Positions 43,700 through 52,325 of a DNA stretch of 64,000 bases are shown one piece after another. The position numbers and the translations under genes are program-made. The notes under the pieces are model-generated. The model searched no databases. It was not told the DNA's origin and saw nothing but the letters and a program-made list of their open reading frames with translations. Source of the stretch: Streptomyces atroolivaceus (GTDB lineage Bacteria > Actinomycetota > Actinomycetes > Streptomycetales > Streptomycetaceae); contig NZ_JNXG01000018.1 of NCBI RefSeq assembly GCF_000717025.1, positions 186,001 through 250,000 of the forward strand, written 5' to 3'. How positions within the stretch are numbered: the first letter of the stretch is position 1; every line of letters begins with the position of its first letter.

Positions 43700-44182
43700 A
43701 TGAGATCGAGCGGTACGGACCGGGTCGGCGAGGTCCGGATCAGGCGGGCCGTCGCGCGCGACGCCAAGCGGCTCACCCGTCTGGTGACCGCGTCACGCGC
43801 CTACGAGGGCCCCTACGCACCCATGGTCGCGGGGTACAAGATCGGCCCGGACTACATCGAGGCGCACGGCGTCCACGTGGCCGTGGACGCCGAAGGCCGG
43901 GTGCTCGGCTTCTACGCGTTGCTGCTGTCCCCGCCGGAGCTCGACCTGATGTTCGTGGCCGACCACGCCCAGGGGCGGGGCATCGGCCGGCTCCTCATCG
44001 GTCACCTTCGGGAGGAGGCGCGCCGGGCAGGCCTGGCCCACGTGCGTGTGGTCGCGCACCCGCCGGCCGAGGGCTTCTACCGCAGCATGGGCGCCGAACG
44101 CACCGGCACCGTGGTGGCCCGCCCGCCCGCGGTGATGTGGGACCGGCCCGATCTGGTGCTCGGCGTCGACGTCGGTCCCTGA
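43700..44182 (+). CDS. GNAT-family acetyltransferase
   Basis: N-acetyltransferase of 160 residues. The acetyl-CoA loop is FVADHAQGRGIGRLLIGHLR (Q-G-R-G-I-G-R), preceded by ELDLMFV and followed by AHVRVVAHPPAEGFYRSMGA, the helix and strand that end the fold. ATG at 43700 is preferred: GATACT lies 6 bases upstream and could be the -10 of a leaderless transcript, and the extra residues from GTG at 43646 have no family match. The substrate is unknown. It converges with the VOC gene, with a strong hairpin between them. Confidence 0.82.
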   Translation: MRSSGTDRVGEVRIRRAVARDAKRLTRLVTASRAYEGPYAPMVAGYKIGPDYIEAHGVHVAVDAEGRVLGFYALLLSPPELDLMFVADHAQGRGIGRLLIGHLREEARRAGLAHVRVVAHPPAEGFYRSMGAERTGTVVARPPAVMWDRPDLVLGVDVGP

Positions 44183-44188
44183 GCCGGA

Positions 44189-44222
44189 CGGCCCGGCCGG
44201 ATCCCTGATCGCGGCCGGGCCG
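44189..44222. terminator. Bidirectional hairpin between GNAT and VOC genes
   Basis: CGGCCCGGCCG (44189-44199) and CGGCCGGGCCG (44212-44222) form a perfect 11-bp stem with a 12-base loop between the two convergent stops (44182 and 44249). Confidence 0.7.
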
Positions 44223-44248
44223 CCCGTACGTGCCCGGGACGGAGACCG

Positions 44249-44635
44249 CTACGCCCAGCCGCCGTAAGGACGGGTGATGAGTTCCATCCCGTGACCGCTG
44301 GGATCGGGGAAGTACACCCCGCGTCCGCCGTCGTTGCGATTGATCTCGCCGGGATGCTTCCGGTGGGGATCGGCGTAGTACGTGATCCCCTGCGCCTTGA
44401 TGCGGTCGAAGGCCGTGTCGAACTCCGCCTCGGAGATGAGGAACGCGTAGTGCTGCACGGTGATCGATTCCGCGGGAATCGCCGCGAAGTCCAGCGTGAC
44501 GCCGTTCGCGAGAACCACCGGGATGAACGGTCCCCACTCGGTTCCGACGGTGAGGCCCAGGATGTTCGCCAGGAACTCGGCCGATTCGCGGTTGTCCCGG
44601 CTGTGAACGATGGTGTGATTCAACTCGACTGACAC
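44249..44635 (-). CDS. VOC-family (glyoxalase-like) protein
   Basis: Single-module VOC protein of 128 residues. ELNHTIVHSRDNRESAEFLA, NILGLTVGTEWGPF, ITVQHYAFLISEAEFDTAFD and GGRGVYFPDPSGHGMELITR are the two halves of the fold. His in LNHTIV, His in VQHYAF and Glu in GMELIT occupy the usual metal positions, so it may be a metalloenzyme. GTG at 44635 has GGAGG about 10 bases upstream. The substrate is unknown. It resembles dioxygenase-like members more than fosfomycin or bleomycin resistance proteins, but sequence alone does not settle this. Confidence 0.87.
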   Translation of the reverse strand: MSVELNHTIVHSRDNRESAEFLANILGLTVGTEWGPFIPVVLANGVTLDFAAIPAESITVQHYAFLISEAEFDTAFDRIKAQGITYYADPHRKHPGEINRNDGGRGVYFPDPSGHGMELITRPYGGWA

Positions 44636-44943
44636 TGTGGAATGCCTCCAACAGGCATCTCACGGGCTACCTCCACGCCTCACCCGGACGGTGACCGACG
44701 CGCGATGCCGTACGACGATCCTAAGTGAGTTGTCACGGTGCGTCGAGGTCCTGGCCCCGAGCGGGCGTCGGTTCGCGGCCTCCCGCGGTCGGTGTGGTGG
44801 ATCGGCCGGTGGCTGCCACCATGGAAGGCGTGGCAGGCACGCTCTCTCCCGTGGCTGTCCGGCCGGCCGGGAACGCGTGATGCAGGATTCACAACGGCTT
44901 CGCGGGGCACCAGAACCACCTCTACGAGGTGGGGGAGGCATCC
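44636..44943. other. Divergent intergenic region with an SD-proximal hairpin
   Basis: About 308 bases between the minus-strand VOC gene and the plus-strand DUF6328 gene. No gene is seen. At its right end CCACCTC (44916-44922) can pair with GAGGTGG (44926-44932), next to and partly overlapping the Shine-Dalgarno (GGGGGAGG) of the DUF6328 gene. The rest shows only ordinary high-G+C sequence. Confidence 0.5.
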
Positions 44944-45525
44944 ATGGCACAGGTACCGGCGGGCAGTGGTGAGAACGGGAGAGACAAGGCGGGGAGGAAC
45001 ACGCGCAGCGGACGGCAGGAGACCGAGGAGGAGCGGGCGGACCGGCAGTGGGGCGAGCTGCTCCAAGAACTCCGGGTGGCCCAGACCGGCGTCCAGATCC
45101 TGTTCGGCTTCCTGCTCGCGGTGGTCTTCCAGCCCCGGTTCACCGATCTCTCCACGGTCGACCGGAACATCTACGTCGTGACCGTCATGCTGGGATCGGC
45201 GACCGCGGCCGCCCTGATAGGGCCTGTCTCGTACCACCGGCTGCTCACCGGCCGCCGGCTGAAGCCTCAGACGGTCATCTGGGCCTCACGCGTGACGAAG
45301 ATGGGACTCGGCCTGCTCTTCTGCACGATGTGCAGCACGCTGCTGCTCATACTGCGGGTGGCGCTGCACAACGTGGTGGCCCTGTGGCTGGTGGGCGGGA
45401 TGGCCCTGTGGTTCCTCGTCTGCTGGTTCGTGTTCCCCCTGTGGGCCATCGCCCGGGACAACGGCCGGCGGCCGGCCGACGGGGGAGAGTCCCCGGACGC
45501 CGGGGACTCCGGGCCGCGTTCCTGA
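44944..45525 (+). CDS. DUF6328-like membrane protein
   Basis: Small integral membrane protein of 193 residues. A charged N-terminus (about 1-35) leads into RQWGELLQELRVAQTGVQIL and FGFLLAVVFQPRF, the DUF6328 signature as I recall it. Four hydrophobic segments follow (about 50-67, 78-98, 122-143 and 146-167). The C-terminus is acidic and Gly/Pro-rich. ATG at 44944 has GGAGG 5 bases upstream; a GTG at 44929 overlaps the ribosome site and is less likely. Function is unknown. It converges with the two-domain VOC gene, the stops only 4 bases apart. Confidence 0.75.
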   Translation: MAQVPAGSGENGRDKAGRNTRSGRQETEEERADRQWGELLQELRVAQTGVQILFGFLLAVVFQPRFTDLSTVDRNIYVVTVMLGSATAAALIGPVSYHRLLTGRRLKPQTVIWASRVTKMGLGLLFCTMCSTLLLILRVALHNVVALWLVGGMALWFLVCWFVFPLWAIARDNGRRPADGGESPDAGDSGPRS

Positions 45526-45529
45526 CCCG

Positions 45530-46357
45530 TCAGTCGTCGTCCACGTCCGCCGGGCTGCGTACGTCCGTCACGGTGAAGAGCCCGCCGTCCAGGTCCCGCA
45601 GCGTCGCCTCGCTGCCGTGCTGGACGGCGCGCCGCTCCATGAGGGTCCCTCCGTTCCGCTCGGCGGCGAGGACCGTCGTACCCACATCGGCCACCGGGAA
45701 CTGCACCTGCCAGTGAGGGCGCACCTGCGGGTCGGGAGCCGACTCCACGGCACCGGAGCTGATCCGGGCCAGCGGGCGTCCGTTGCAGCGTACGAGCACC
45801 TCTTCCTTCACGTACGCCACGTCGCAGCCGCCGGGCTCCCCGCTCTCCCAGCCGAGGACCTCGCCGTAGAAGATCGCGGCGTCGAAGGCGTCCCTGGTGC
45901 GCAGCCGCAGCCAGGCGTGTGCGCGGTTCCCGGACGGGGCGAGGGTGGCCGCACGCCCCGTCCACTCCCAGAGGCCGAAGGACGCGCCGTCCCGGTCGGC
46001 GGCCAGGACCGCGCGCCCCTGCCCCACGGTCAGCGGGCCCACGGCCACGGTGCCGCTGCGTTCCCGGATGCGGCCCGAGACGACACCGGCGTCGCGGACC
46101 GAGAAGTAGGGCATCCAGGCCACACCCACGTGGTAGGCCGACGCGACCGCGCCGATGCCCGCCACCGGCTCACCGTCGGAGCGCGCCATGAGGAAGTCCT
46201 TGCCGAGCGGCCCGGGGCGGAACGTCCAGCCGAGTACGGCGCCGTAGAAGCGCTTGGCGTCCTCCAGGTCGCGGGTCACCAGGTGGACCCAGCACGGGGC
46301 ACTCGCGCCGCTCAGGACTGCCGGTTCCGGCGCGGTCCGCGGGTCGCTAGGAGTCAT
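45530..46357 (-). CDS. Two-domain VOC-family protein (27-kDa antigen Cfp30B-like)
   Basis: Protein of 275 residues made of two VOC modules. Module 1: PCWVHLVTRDLEDAKRFYGA, VLGWTFRPGPLGKDF, GVAWMPYFSVRDAG. Module 2: HAWLRLRTRDAFDAAIFYGE, VLGWESGEPGG and HWQVQFPVADVGTTVLAAER. This tandem arrangement is common in actinomycetes, where the proteins are usually annotated as hydroxylases or glyoxalase-like without biochemical proof. Conserved metal ligands are only partly present. ATG at 46357 is the natural start. The gene ends 4 bases from the convergent DUF6328 stop. Substrate unknown. Confidence 0.85.
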   Translation of the reverse strand: MTPSDPRTAPEPAVLSGASAPCWVHLVTRDLEDAKRFYGAVLGWTFRPGPLGKDFLMARSDGEPVAGIGAVASAYHVGVAWMPYFSVRDAGVVSGRIRERSGTVAVGPLTVGQGRAVLAADRDGASFGLWEWTGRAATLAPSGNRAHAWLRLRTRDAFDAAIFYGEVLGWESGEPGGCDVAYVKEEVLVRCNGRPLARISSGAVESAPDPQVRPHWQVQFPVADVGTTVLAAERNGGTLMERRAVQHGSEATLRDLDGGLFTVTDVRSPADVDDD

Positions 46358-46461
46358 GGTCCCACTGCCTTATCGGTTCTGCGGCATGACTTCTTCGGTG
46401 CCGCGGGGCCAGGACCAGCCTCATGTGCTTCGGCGACTCCCGCAACACGCGGCGGCAGCGA

Positions 46462-47376
46462 TCACACCCCGCCCCGGGGCGGCGCGTTCGTGATGTCGAG
46501 GAAGACGTGCTCGGCCTCCGGCCAGGTCCGGGCGATCGACCGCTTGATGCGGACCGCGACCCGCTCGACGTCCTCGCTGTCGATACCGGGGGCCAGATCG
46601 ACCCTGGCCGCCACCAGCACCGAGTCGAGACCGAGGCCCATGGTGAACAGGGCGGCGACGTTGTCGATCTCGGCCTGGGACGTGAGGTAGTCCTCGACGC
46701 CCCGGCGCAGCCCGAGGTCGGCGGACTCCCCGATCAGCCGGTCGCGGGCGTCCCTGCCCAGCCGGAAGGCGACGTAGACCAGGAGCAGGCCGATGCCCAG
46801 AGAGGCGGACGCCTCCCACACGACGTCCCCGGTGACGAGGTGCAGCACCATCCCCGCCATGGCCAGCAGCACACCCAGCACGGCCGTGCTGTCCTCGGCG
46901 ATCACGGTCCTCAGCGCCGGGTCGCGGGCGGCGCCCTCCTCCCCGCGGAGCTGGATCAGTGCGCGGACGAGCGAGCCGCCCTCCGCGATCAGGGCGACCG
47001 CGAGGACGATCAGGCCCACCGTGTATCCGTCGGGTGACTCCTGCTCGTCGCGGCCCAGCGCCTCGACGCCTTGGTAGAACGAGAAGCAGCCCCCCACGAC
47101 GAAGATCCCGACGGCCGCGAGCAGCGACCAGAAGTAGCGCTCCTTGCCGTACCCGAAAGGGTGACGGGCATCGGGAGGGCGGCGGCTGCGCTTGAGCGCG
47201 GCCAGCAGGAAGACCTCGTTCACGCTGTCCGCCACGGAGTGCGCGGCCTCGGACAGAAGGGCCGGGGAGCCCGAGAGGAGTCCCCCCACCCCCTTGGCCG
47301 CTGCGATGACGAGGTTGGCGGCGAGCGCGACCAGGACGGTGACGCGGGTCTTGCGGTCCGACTCCGGCTGGTTCAT
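46462..47376 (-). CDS. Cation diffusion facilitator (CDF) family transporter
   Basis: Metal-ion/proton antiporter of the CDF family, 304 residues. About six membrane helices are visible; the transport-site motif is SGSPALLSEAAHSVADSVNE in helix 2 (family pattern S-x-A/E-H-x3-D). ARHPFGYGKERYFWSLLAAV is also typical. The cytosolic C-terminal domain (about 215-304) has the ferredoxin-like fold: AALFTMGLGLDSVLVAARVD and WPEAEHVFLDI. ATG at 47376 has a G-run as ribosome site; the open frame extends upstream to 47520 but lacks family sequence. Zn, Co, Ni, Fe and Mn are all possible substrates. Confidence 0.88.
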   Translation of the reverse strand: MNQPESDRKTRVTVLVALAANLVIAAAKGVGGLLSGSPALLSEAAHSVADSVNEVFLLAALKRSRRPPDARHPFGYGKERYFWSLLAAVGIFVVGGCFSFYQGVEALGRDEQESPDGYTVGLIVLAVALIAEGGSLVRALIQLRGEEGAARDPALRTVIAEDSTAVLGVLLAMAGMVLHLVTGDVVWEASASLGIGLLLVYVAFRLGRDARDRLIGESADLGLRRGVEDYLTSQAEIDNVAALFTMGLGLDSVLVAARVDLAPGIDSEDVERVAVRIKRSIARTWPEAEHVFLDITNAPPRGGV

Positions 47377-47512
47377 ATGCCCCCCGGTTTCATGTTCCTG
47401 TTCCTCCGATCGACGGTGAAGTGCGACGGTCCCAGGCAGAGACGTCCGGGCCCGCTCCGTGGCGGGCCCGGACGTCTGCGCCCCGCCGGCCGGTGGCCGG
47501 CGCGCTCGTGTG

Positions 47513-47851
47513 TCAGTCACGCCGGTGCTCGTCCTCCGGCGGCGGGATCACCTCGTTACCGCGGTCGCTGAGCTCGTACGGGGTGAGGGCGTGGCCGTTC
47601 TCGGGGAAGCGGTCCGCGCCGTGCTGCCCGCTCTCCTGGATCTCCGTCCGGTGATCCGGACGCCGCGGCTGCTCGTCGGGACGCGGGGGCCGTGACTCCT
47701 TGTCGCGGCGCCTCATCCCGAACCAGAAGCCCCCGATCAGCAGAAGCACCACGAACAGGCCGACGATGCCGATGATCACGCCTACTGCTCCCGGCCCGTC
47801 GGCGCCGCCGGTGCTGGCGAGCGATTCCCATGCTCCGTTCGTTACGTCCAT
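47513..47851 (-). CDS. DUF6479-like small membrane protein
   Basis: Protein of 112 residues with a single membrane helix (about 23-45, VGVIIGIVGLFVVLLLIGGF) after a short extracellular-type N-terminus, and a charged Pro/Asp/Arg-rich cytoplasmic tail (RRRDKESRPPRPDEQPRRPD). The pattern matches DUF6479 as I remember it. ATG at 47851 has no clear ribosome site; a SigB-type promoter match ends 9 bases before it, so the transcript may be nearly leaderless. Function unknown. Stress-induced small membrane proteins of this kind are frequent in Streptomyces SigB-type regulons, but that is inference here. Confidence 0.7.
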   Translation of the reverse strand: MDVTNGAWESLASTGGADGPGAVGVIIGIVGLFVVLLLIGGFWFGMRRRDKESRPPRPDEQPRRPDHRTEIQESGQHGADRFPENGHALTPYELSDRGNEVIPPPEDEHRRD

Positions 47852-47860
47852 GCTTGGCGC

Positions 47861-47885
47861 ATACCCCGGGGAATCGATCACAGAC
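47861..47885 (-). promoter_or_regulatory. SigB-type promoter for the DUF6479 gene
   Basis: On the minus strand GTCT (47885-47882) is followed by 15 bases and GGGTAT (47866-47861), a match to GNNT-N14-16-GGGTA(C/T). It lies 9 bases before the ATG, in the correct orientation. Confidence 0.55.
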
Positions 47886-47939
47886 AGCCATTGACATGAA
47901 TTCATGTTTTATGGCGATGTCACGGTAAATGTGTTTCAT

Positions 47940-48905
47940 ATGGTTCAAATCGGCTACACGATGATGACTGAGCAGGCAGGCCCCCTCGCCCTCGTCGAGG
48001 ACGTGGTCGCGGCGGAACAGGCCGGCTTCGACTTCTCCGTCATCTCCGATCACTACTTCCCCTGGTTGGCTTCCCAGGGACACGCGCCGTATGCGTGGTC
48101 GGTTCTGGGAGCCGCCGCGCAGGCCACGTCCAGGATCCCGCTGATGACCTACGTGACCTGCCCGACCACCCGCTACCACCCGGCAGTCGTCGCGCAGAAG
48201 GCGGCGACGCTCCAACTGCTCGCCGAGGGCCGTTTCAGGCTGGGCCTCGGCTCCGGCGAGAACCTCAACGAGCACGTCGTGGGTGCGGGCTGGCCTTCGG
48301 CCCATGTCCGCCTCGAGATGCTCGAGGAGGCCGTACACATCATCCGGGCCCTCTTCGACGGGGGCTACGTCAACCACCACGGCACCCACTTCGACGTGGA
48401 GAACGCCAAGCTGTGGGACCTGCCCGACCGGCGCGTCCCCATCGGCATCGCCGTCTCGGGGAAGCGGTCCTGCGAACTCGCCGGCACGCTGGGCGACCTG
48501 GTCATCGCCACCGAACCCAAGAGCGAACTGCTGAGCGAGTTCGACCGGCACGGCGGGGCCGGGAAGCCCCGCGTGGGACAGGTCCCCGTCTGCTACGACA
48601 CCGACCGGGACGCCGCGATCGCCCGCGCCCACGACCAGTTCCGCTGGTCGCTCGGCGGCTGGAAGGTCAACTCGGAGCTGCCGGGCCCCTCCGCGTTCGA
48701 CCAGGGGACGCAGTTCGTCCGCACGGACGACATCGCCGGATCGATTCCCTGCGGCTCGGACGTCGAGGCCTTCGTCGAGGCCGTCCGGCCCTACGCCGAA
48801 GCGGGCTTCACCGAGGTCGCGCTCGTCCAGATCGGCGGGGCCCGGCAGCGGCCCTTCATCGACTGGGCGCGGAGCACGCTGCTGCCGGCGCTGCGCGAAC
48901 TGTAG
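47940..48905 (+). CDS. F420-dependent luciferase-like (LLM) oxidoreductase
   Basis: Cytoplasmic oxidoreductase of 321 residues in the TIM-barrel LLM class that uses coenzyme F420, close to the F420-dependent glucose-6-phosphate dehydrogenase-like branch. MVQIGYTMMTEQAGPLALVE, then AGFDFSVISDHYFPWLASQG and YVTCPTTRYHPAVVAQKAAT are characteristic. RFRLGLGSGENLNEHVVGAG is the F420-phosphate binding block. ATG at 47940 gives the normal family start; an upstream ATG at 47904 would add unrelated residues. No Shine-Dalgarno is visible, and a TTGACA at 47891 lacks a matching -10. The substrate is unknown. The formate dehydrogenase operon starts about 150 bases downstream with its own promoter. Confidence 0.9.
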   Translation: MVQIGYTMMTEQAGPLALVEDVVAAEQAGFDFSVISDHYFPWLASQGHAPYAWSVLGAAAQATSRIPLMTYVTCPTTRYHPAVVAQKAATLQLLAEGRFRLGLGSGENLNEHVVGAGWPSAHVRLEMLEEAVHIIRALFDGGYVNHHGTHFDVENAKLWDLPDRRVPIGIAVSGKRSCELAGTLGDLVIATEPKSELLSEFDRHGGAGKPRVGQVPVCYDTDRDAAIARAHDQFRWSLGGWKVNSELPGPSAFDQGTQFVRTDDIAGSIPCGSDVEAFVEAVRPYAEAGFTEVALVQIGGARQRPFIDWARSTLLPALREL

Positions 48906-48925
48906 GCGGTCTTCGGAGACAGCAC

Positions 48926-48949
48926 GTTTCCCCGCCTCACACCGGGTAC
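48926..48949 (+). promoter_or_regulatory. SigB-type promoter for the formate dehydrogenase operon
   Basis: GTTT (48926-48929), exactly 14 bases, then GGGTAC (48944-48949): a perfect match to the Streptomyces SigB/SigF/SigG-type consensus. It lies about 100 bases before the fdh start, with no gene between. This is the best promoter match in the window. Confidence 0.7.
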
Positions 48950-49052
48950 GAGATCTTTCGCGGCCCCGCACCTCCGGGCCGTCGCTCGTGTCGCCGACAC
49001 GGTGCCGTGGGGTGAGCCTGGAGTGAGTCCCCGGACGGCTGGAGGAAACGCG

Positions 49053-52000
49053 ATGGGAGCAGGCAATCCGCTCGGCCGCTGGCCCGTGTACCGGCAGCTG
49101 ACCGACGGTGATCCACTGGGCAGAGGGCGGGCCGTGGTGTCGCGGACGACGGAAGCGTCGCGGCCCCGGACGTCCACGGCTGACCGCGTGGTCAAGTCCG
49201 TCTGCCCGTACTGCGCGGTCGGCTGCGGCCAGGAGGTCTACGTCAAGGACGACCGGGTCGTCCAGATCGAGGGCGACCCGGACTCGCCGGTCAGCCGCGG
49301 CAGGCTGTGCCCCAAGGGTTCCGCGACACTCCAGCTCACCACCGGACCCGCCCGCCGTCACCAGGTGCTGTACAGGCGCCCGTACGGCACCGACTGGGAG
49401 CCGCTGGACCTGGAGACGGCGATGGACATGGTCGCGGACCGCGTCGTCGAGACCCGGCGCAGAACCTGGCAGTGGGAGCACCAAGGGCTCCGTACGGCAC
49501 GCACCCTGGGCATCGCCAGCCTCGGCGGCGCCACCCTGGACAACGAAGAGAACTATCTGATCAAGAAGCTCTTCACGGGCCTCGGCATCGTGCAGGTGGA
49601 GAACCAGGCGCGGGTCTGCCACAGCTCGACCGTCGCCGGCCTCGGCACCTCGTTCGGCCGGGGCGGGGCCACCACCTTCATGCAGGACCTCCAGCACTCG
49701 GACTGCATCGTCATCCAGGGGTCGAACTTCGCCGAGGCCCACCCGGTCGGCTTCCAGTGGGTGATGGAGGCGAAGGCGCGTGGCGCCCGGATCATCCATG
49801 TGGACCCGCGCTTCACCCGCACGAGCGCACTGTCCGATCTTTTCGTGCCCATCCGCGCCGGGAGCGACATCGCGTTCCTCGGCGGCGTCATCAACCACGT
49901 ACTCACCGAGGAGAAGGACTTCCGGGAGTACGTCCTCAACTACACCAACGCGGCCACCCTGGTCGGCGACGACTTCCGGGACACCGAGGACCTCGACGGG
50001 GTGTTCTCCGGCCTGGACGAGGAGCGCCGCCACTACGACGCCGAGACCTGGCAGTACCGCGGCACCGACGTCCAGGCCCCTTCGGGGGACGTCGACGAGC
50101 GGTACGAGCGCAGGACCGGGGACGCCGAGGACCACAGGCGCGTCCACGAGGCAGCCGAGTCCGAGGCCCACGGGTCCGGCGGCCCCCAGGCGGCGCCGTG
50201 GCCCCCGCGCGACGAGACACTGCGGGACCCCCGGTGCGTCTACCAGATCCTCAGGCGGCACTACGCCCGCTACACCCCCGAGATGGTCGAGAGGATCTGC
50301 GGGATCGGGCGCGAGGCGTTCCTGGAGGTCTGCGACGCCCTGACCTCCAACTCCGGGCCCGACCGCACGAGTGCCTTCGCCTACGCGGTGGGGTGGACCC
50401 AGCACTCCACCGGTTCCCAGTGCATCCGTGCCGCGAGCGTCCTCCAGTTGCTCCTGGGCAACATCGGGCGGCCCGGCGGCGGCATCCAGGCACTGCGTGG
50501 TCACGCCTCCATCCAGGGCTCCAGCGACATCCCGACCCTCTTCAACCTGCTGCCCGGCTACCTCCCGATGCCGCACGCCCACGCCCACGAGGACCTGGAC
50601 GCCTTCATCCGGGCGAGCCGTACGGAGAAGGGCTTCTGGGGCAACATGCGTGCCTACGTCGTCAGCCTGCTGAAGGCCTACTACGGAACCGCGGCGACGG
50701 CCGAGAACGACTTCTGCTTCGACCACCTGCCCCGCCTCACCGGTTCGCACGGCACCTACGAGACGGTCATGGCCCAGCTCGACGGTGAGTGCGAGGGCTA
50801 CTTCCTCATGGGGGAGAACCCGGCCGTCGGCTCCGCCAACGCTCGGCTGCAGCGGCTCGGCATGGCGCGACTCCAATGGCTGGTGGTCCGCGACTTCTCG
50901 CTCATCGAGTCCGCGACCTGGTGGAAGGACGGCCCGGAGACCGAAACCGGCGAAATGAGGACGGAGGAGATCGGTACCGAGGTCTTCTTCTTCCCGGCCG
51001 CGTCGCACACAGAGAAATCCGGATCCTTCACCAACACCAACCGCTGGCTGCAGTGGCACCACGCGGCGGTCGAACCCGACGGGGACGCGCGCAGCGACCT
51101 CTGGTTCACCTACCACCTCGGCCGCCGCATCAAGGAGCGTCTCGCGGCCTCCGGCGACCCGATGGACCGGGCCCCGCAGGACCTCACCTGGGACTACCCC
51201 GTGGAAGGGCCGCTGAGGGAGCCCGTCGCGGCCTCGGTCCTGTCGGAGATCAACGGTCACGGCCCCGACGGCGCGCCGCTGGCCGCCTACACCGAGCTCA
51301 AGGATGACGGCTCGACCCGGTGCGGGTGCTGGATCTACTGCGGTGTGTACGCGGACGGCGTCAACCAGGCCGCCCGCCGCAAGCCGCACACCGAGCAGGA
51401 CTGGGTCGCCGCCGAGTGGGGCTGGGCCTGGCCCGCCAACCGCCGCATCCTCTACAACCGTGCCTCCGCAGCCCCCGACGGAACACCCTGGAGCACCCGG
51501 AAGGCGTACGTCTGGTGGGACGCGGCGGAGCGGAGGTGGACGGGCCACGACGTCCCGGACTTCGTACCCGACCGTGCGCCCGATTACGAGCCACCGCCCG
51601 GTGCCACCGGGCCCGACGCGCTGCGCGGGGACGACCCGTTCATCATGCAGGCCGACGGCAAGGGCTGGCTGTACGCCCCGGCAGGCCTCGAGGACGGCCC
51701 GCTGCCCACGCACTACGAGCCGCAGGACTCGCCGTTCAGGAACGCGCTGTACCCCTCACGCTCCCGCTCGCCGGTGCGGCTGCTCCACCGGCGTGAGGGC
51801 AACCGCTACCACCCGAGCGGCGACGAGCCGGGCGCGGACGTCTACCCGTACATCGTCACCACCCACCGCCTCACCGAGCACTTCACGGCGGGCGGGATGA
51901 GCCGCTGGTCGCCGTATCTGTCGGAACTGCAGCCCGAGTTCTTCTGCGAGGTGTCGCCGCAGCTCGCCGCCGAGCGCGGACTGGAACACGGCGGCTGGGC

Positions 52001-52325
52001 CACGATCGTCACGGCCCGCAACGCCGTGGAGGCCAGAGTGATGGTGACCGGCCGGATCACCCCGCTCACCGTGCACGGCCGGACCGTGCACCAGATCGGG
52101 CTGCCCTTCCACTGGGGACCCAACGGCATCGCCACCGGCGACGCCGCCAACGAACTGGTCGCGATCGTGCTCGATCCCAACGGCCTGATCCAGGAGGACA
52201 AGGCGCTCACCGCCGACATCCGGCCCGGACGCCGGCCCAGGGGCCCCGCCCTGCCCGCGATGGTCGCGGAGTACCGCAGCCGGGCGGGGATCACGGAGAC
52301 GACAGGGACGCGGGAGACGACGTGA
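49053..52325 (+). CDS. Formate dehydrogenase, catalytic molybdopterin subunit (Cys type)
   Basis: Large bis-MGD oxidoreductase of 1090 residues. The N-terminal [4Fe-4S] ligands are Cys51, Cys54, Cys58 and Cys86 (VCPYCAVGCGQEV and RLCPKGSATLQL). The catalytic site reads NQARVCHSSTVAGLGTSFGR with Cys189-His190 where E. coli FdnG has selenocysteine-His, so this is the cysteine form. FFFPAASHTEKSGSFTNTNR and GLPFHWGPNGIATGDAANEL are in the FDH-N/O pattern. It lacks an evident twin-arginine signal, unlike FdnG, so it may be cytoplasmic. An insert with low-complexity sequence lies near residues 340-385. ATG at 49053 has GGAGG 7 bases upstream, after a SigB-type promoter. Its gene overlaps the Fe-S subunit by 4 bases. 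Confidence 0.92.
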   Translation: MGAGNPLGRWPVYRQLTDGDPLGRGRAVVSRTTEASRPRTSTADRVVKSVCPYCAVGCGQEVYVKDDRVVQIEGDPDSPVSRGRLCPKGSATLQLTTGPARRHQVLYRRPYGTDWEPLDLETAMDMVADRVVETRRRTWQWEHQGLRTARTLGIASLGGATLDNEENYLIKKLFTGLGIVQVENQARVCHSSTVAGLGTSFGRGGATTFMQDLQHSDCIVIQGSNFAEAHPVGFQWVMEAKARGARIIHVDPRFTRTSALSDLFVPIRAGSDIAFLGGVINHVLTEEKDFREYVLNYTNAATLVGDDFRDTEDLDGVFSGLDEERRHYDAETWQYRGTDVQAPSGDVDERYERRTGDAEDHRRVHEAAESEAHGSGGPQAAPWPPRDETLRDPRCVYQILRRHYARYTPEMVERICGIGREAFLEVCDALTSNSGPDRTSAFAYAVGWTQHSTGSQCIRAASVLQLLLGNIGRPGGGIQALRGHASIQGSSDIPTLFNLLPGYLPMPHAHAHEDLDAFIRASRTEKGFWGNMRAYVVSLLKAYYGTAATAENDFCFDHLPRLTGSHGTYETVMAQLDGECEGYFLMGENPAVGSANARLQRLGMARLQWLVVRDFSLIESATWWKDGPETETGEMRTEEIGTEVFFFPAASHTEKSGSFTNTNRWLQWHHAAVEPDGDARSDLWFTYHLGRRIKERLAASGDPMDRAPQDLTWDYPVEGPLREPVAASVLSEINGHGPDGAPLAAYTELKDDGSTRCGCWIYCGVYADGVNQAARRKPHTEQDWVAAEWGWAWPANRRILYNRASAAPDGTPWSTRKAYVWWDAAERRWTGHDVPDFVPDRAPDYEPPPGATGPDALRGDDPFIMQADGKGWLYAPAGLEDGPLPTHYEPQDSPFRNALYPSRSRSPVRLLHRREGNRYHPSGDEPGADVYPYIVTTHRLTEHFTAGGMSRWSPYLSELQPEFFCEVSPQLAAERGLEHGGWATIVTARNAVEARVMVTGRITPLTVHGRTVHQIGLPFHWGPNGIATGDAANELVAIVLDPNGLIQEDKALTADIRPGRRPRGPALPAMVAEYRSRAGITETTGTRETT

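Noticed and set aside
45488..45508. 9-bp inverted repeat AGTCCCCGG/CCGGGGACT at the end of the DUF6328 gene
   Set aside because: It lies inside coding sequence with a 3-base loop, so it may be chance; termination there would need mapping.
47891..47896. Perfect TTGACA before the F420 oxidoreductase gene
   Set aside because: No matching -10 box at 16-19 bases, so it is not counted as a promoter.
47556..51713. 1385-codon open frame antisense to the formate dehydrogenase genes
   Set aside because: It mirrors the G/C-rich third positions of the real gene on the other strand, has no family motif and no ribosome site. The plus strand holds a full set of catalytic motifs.
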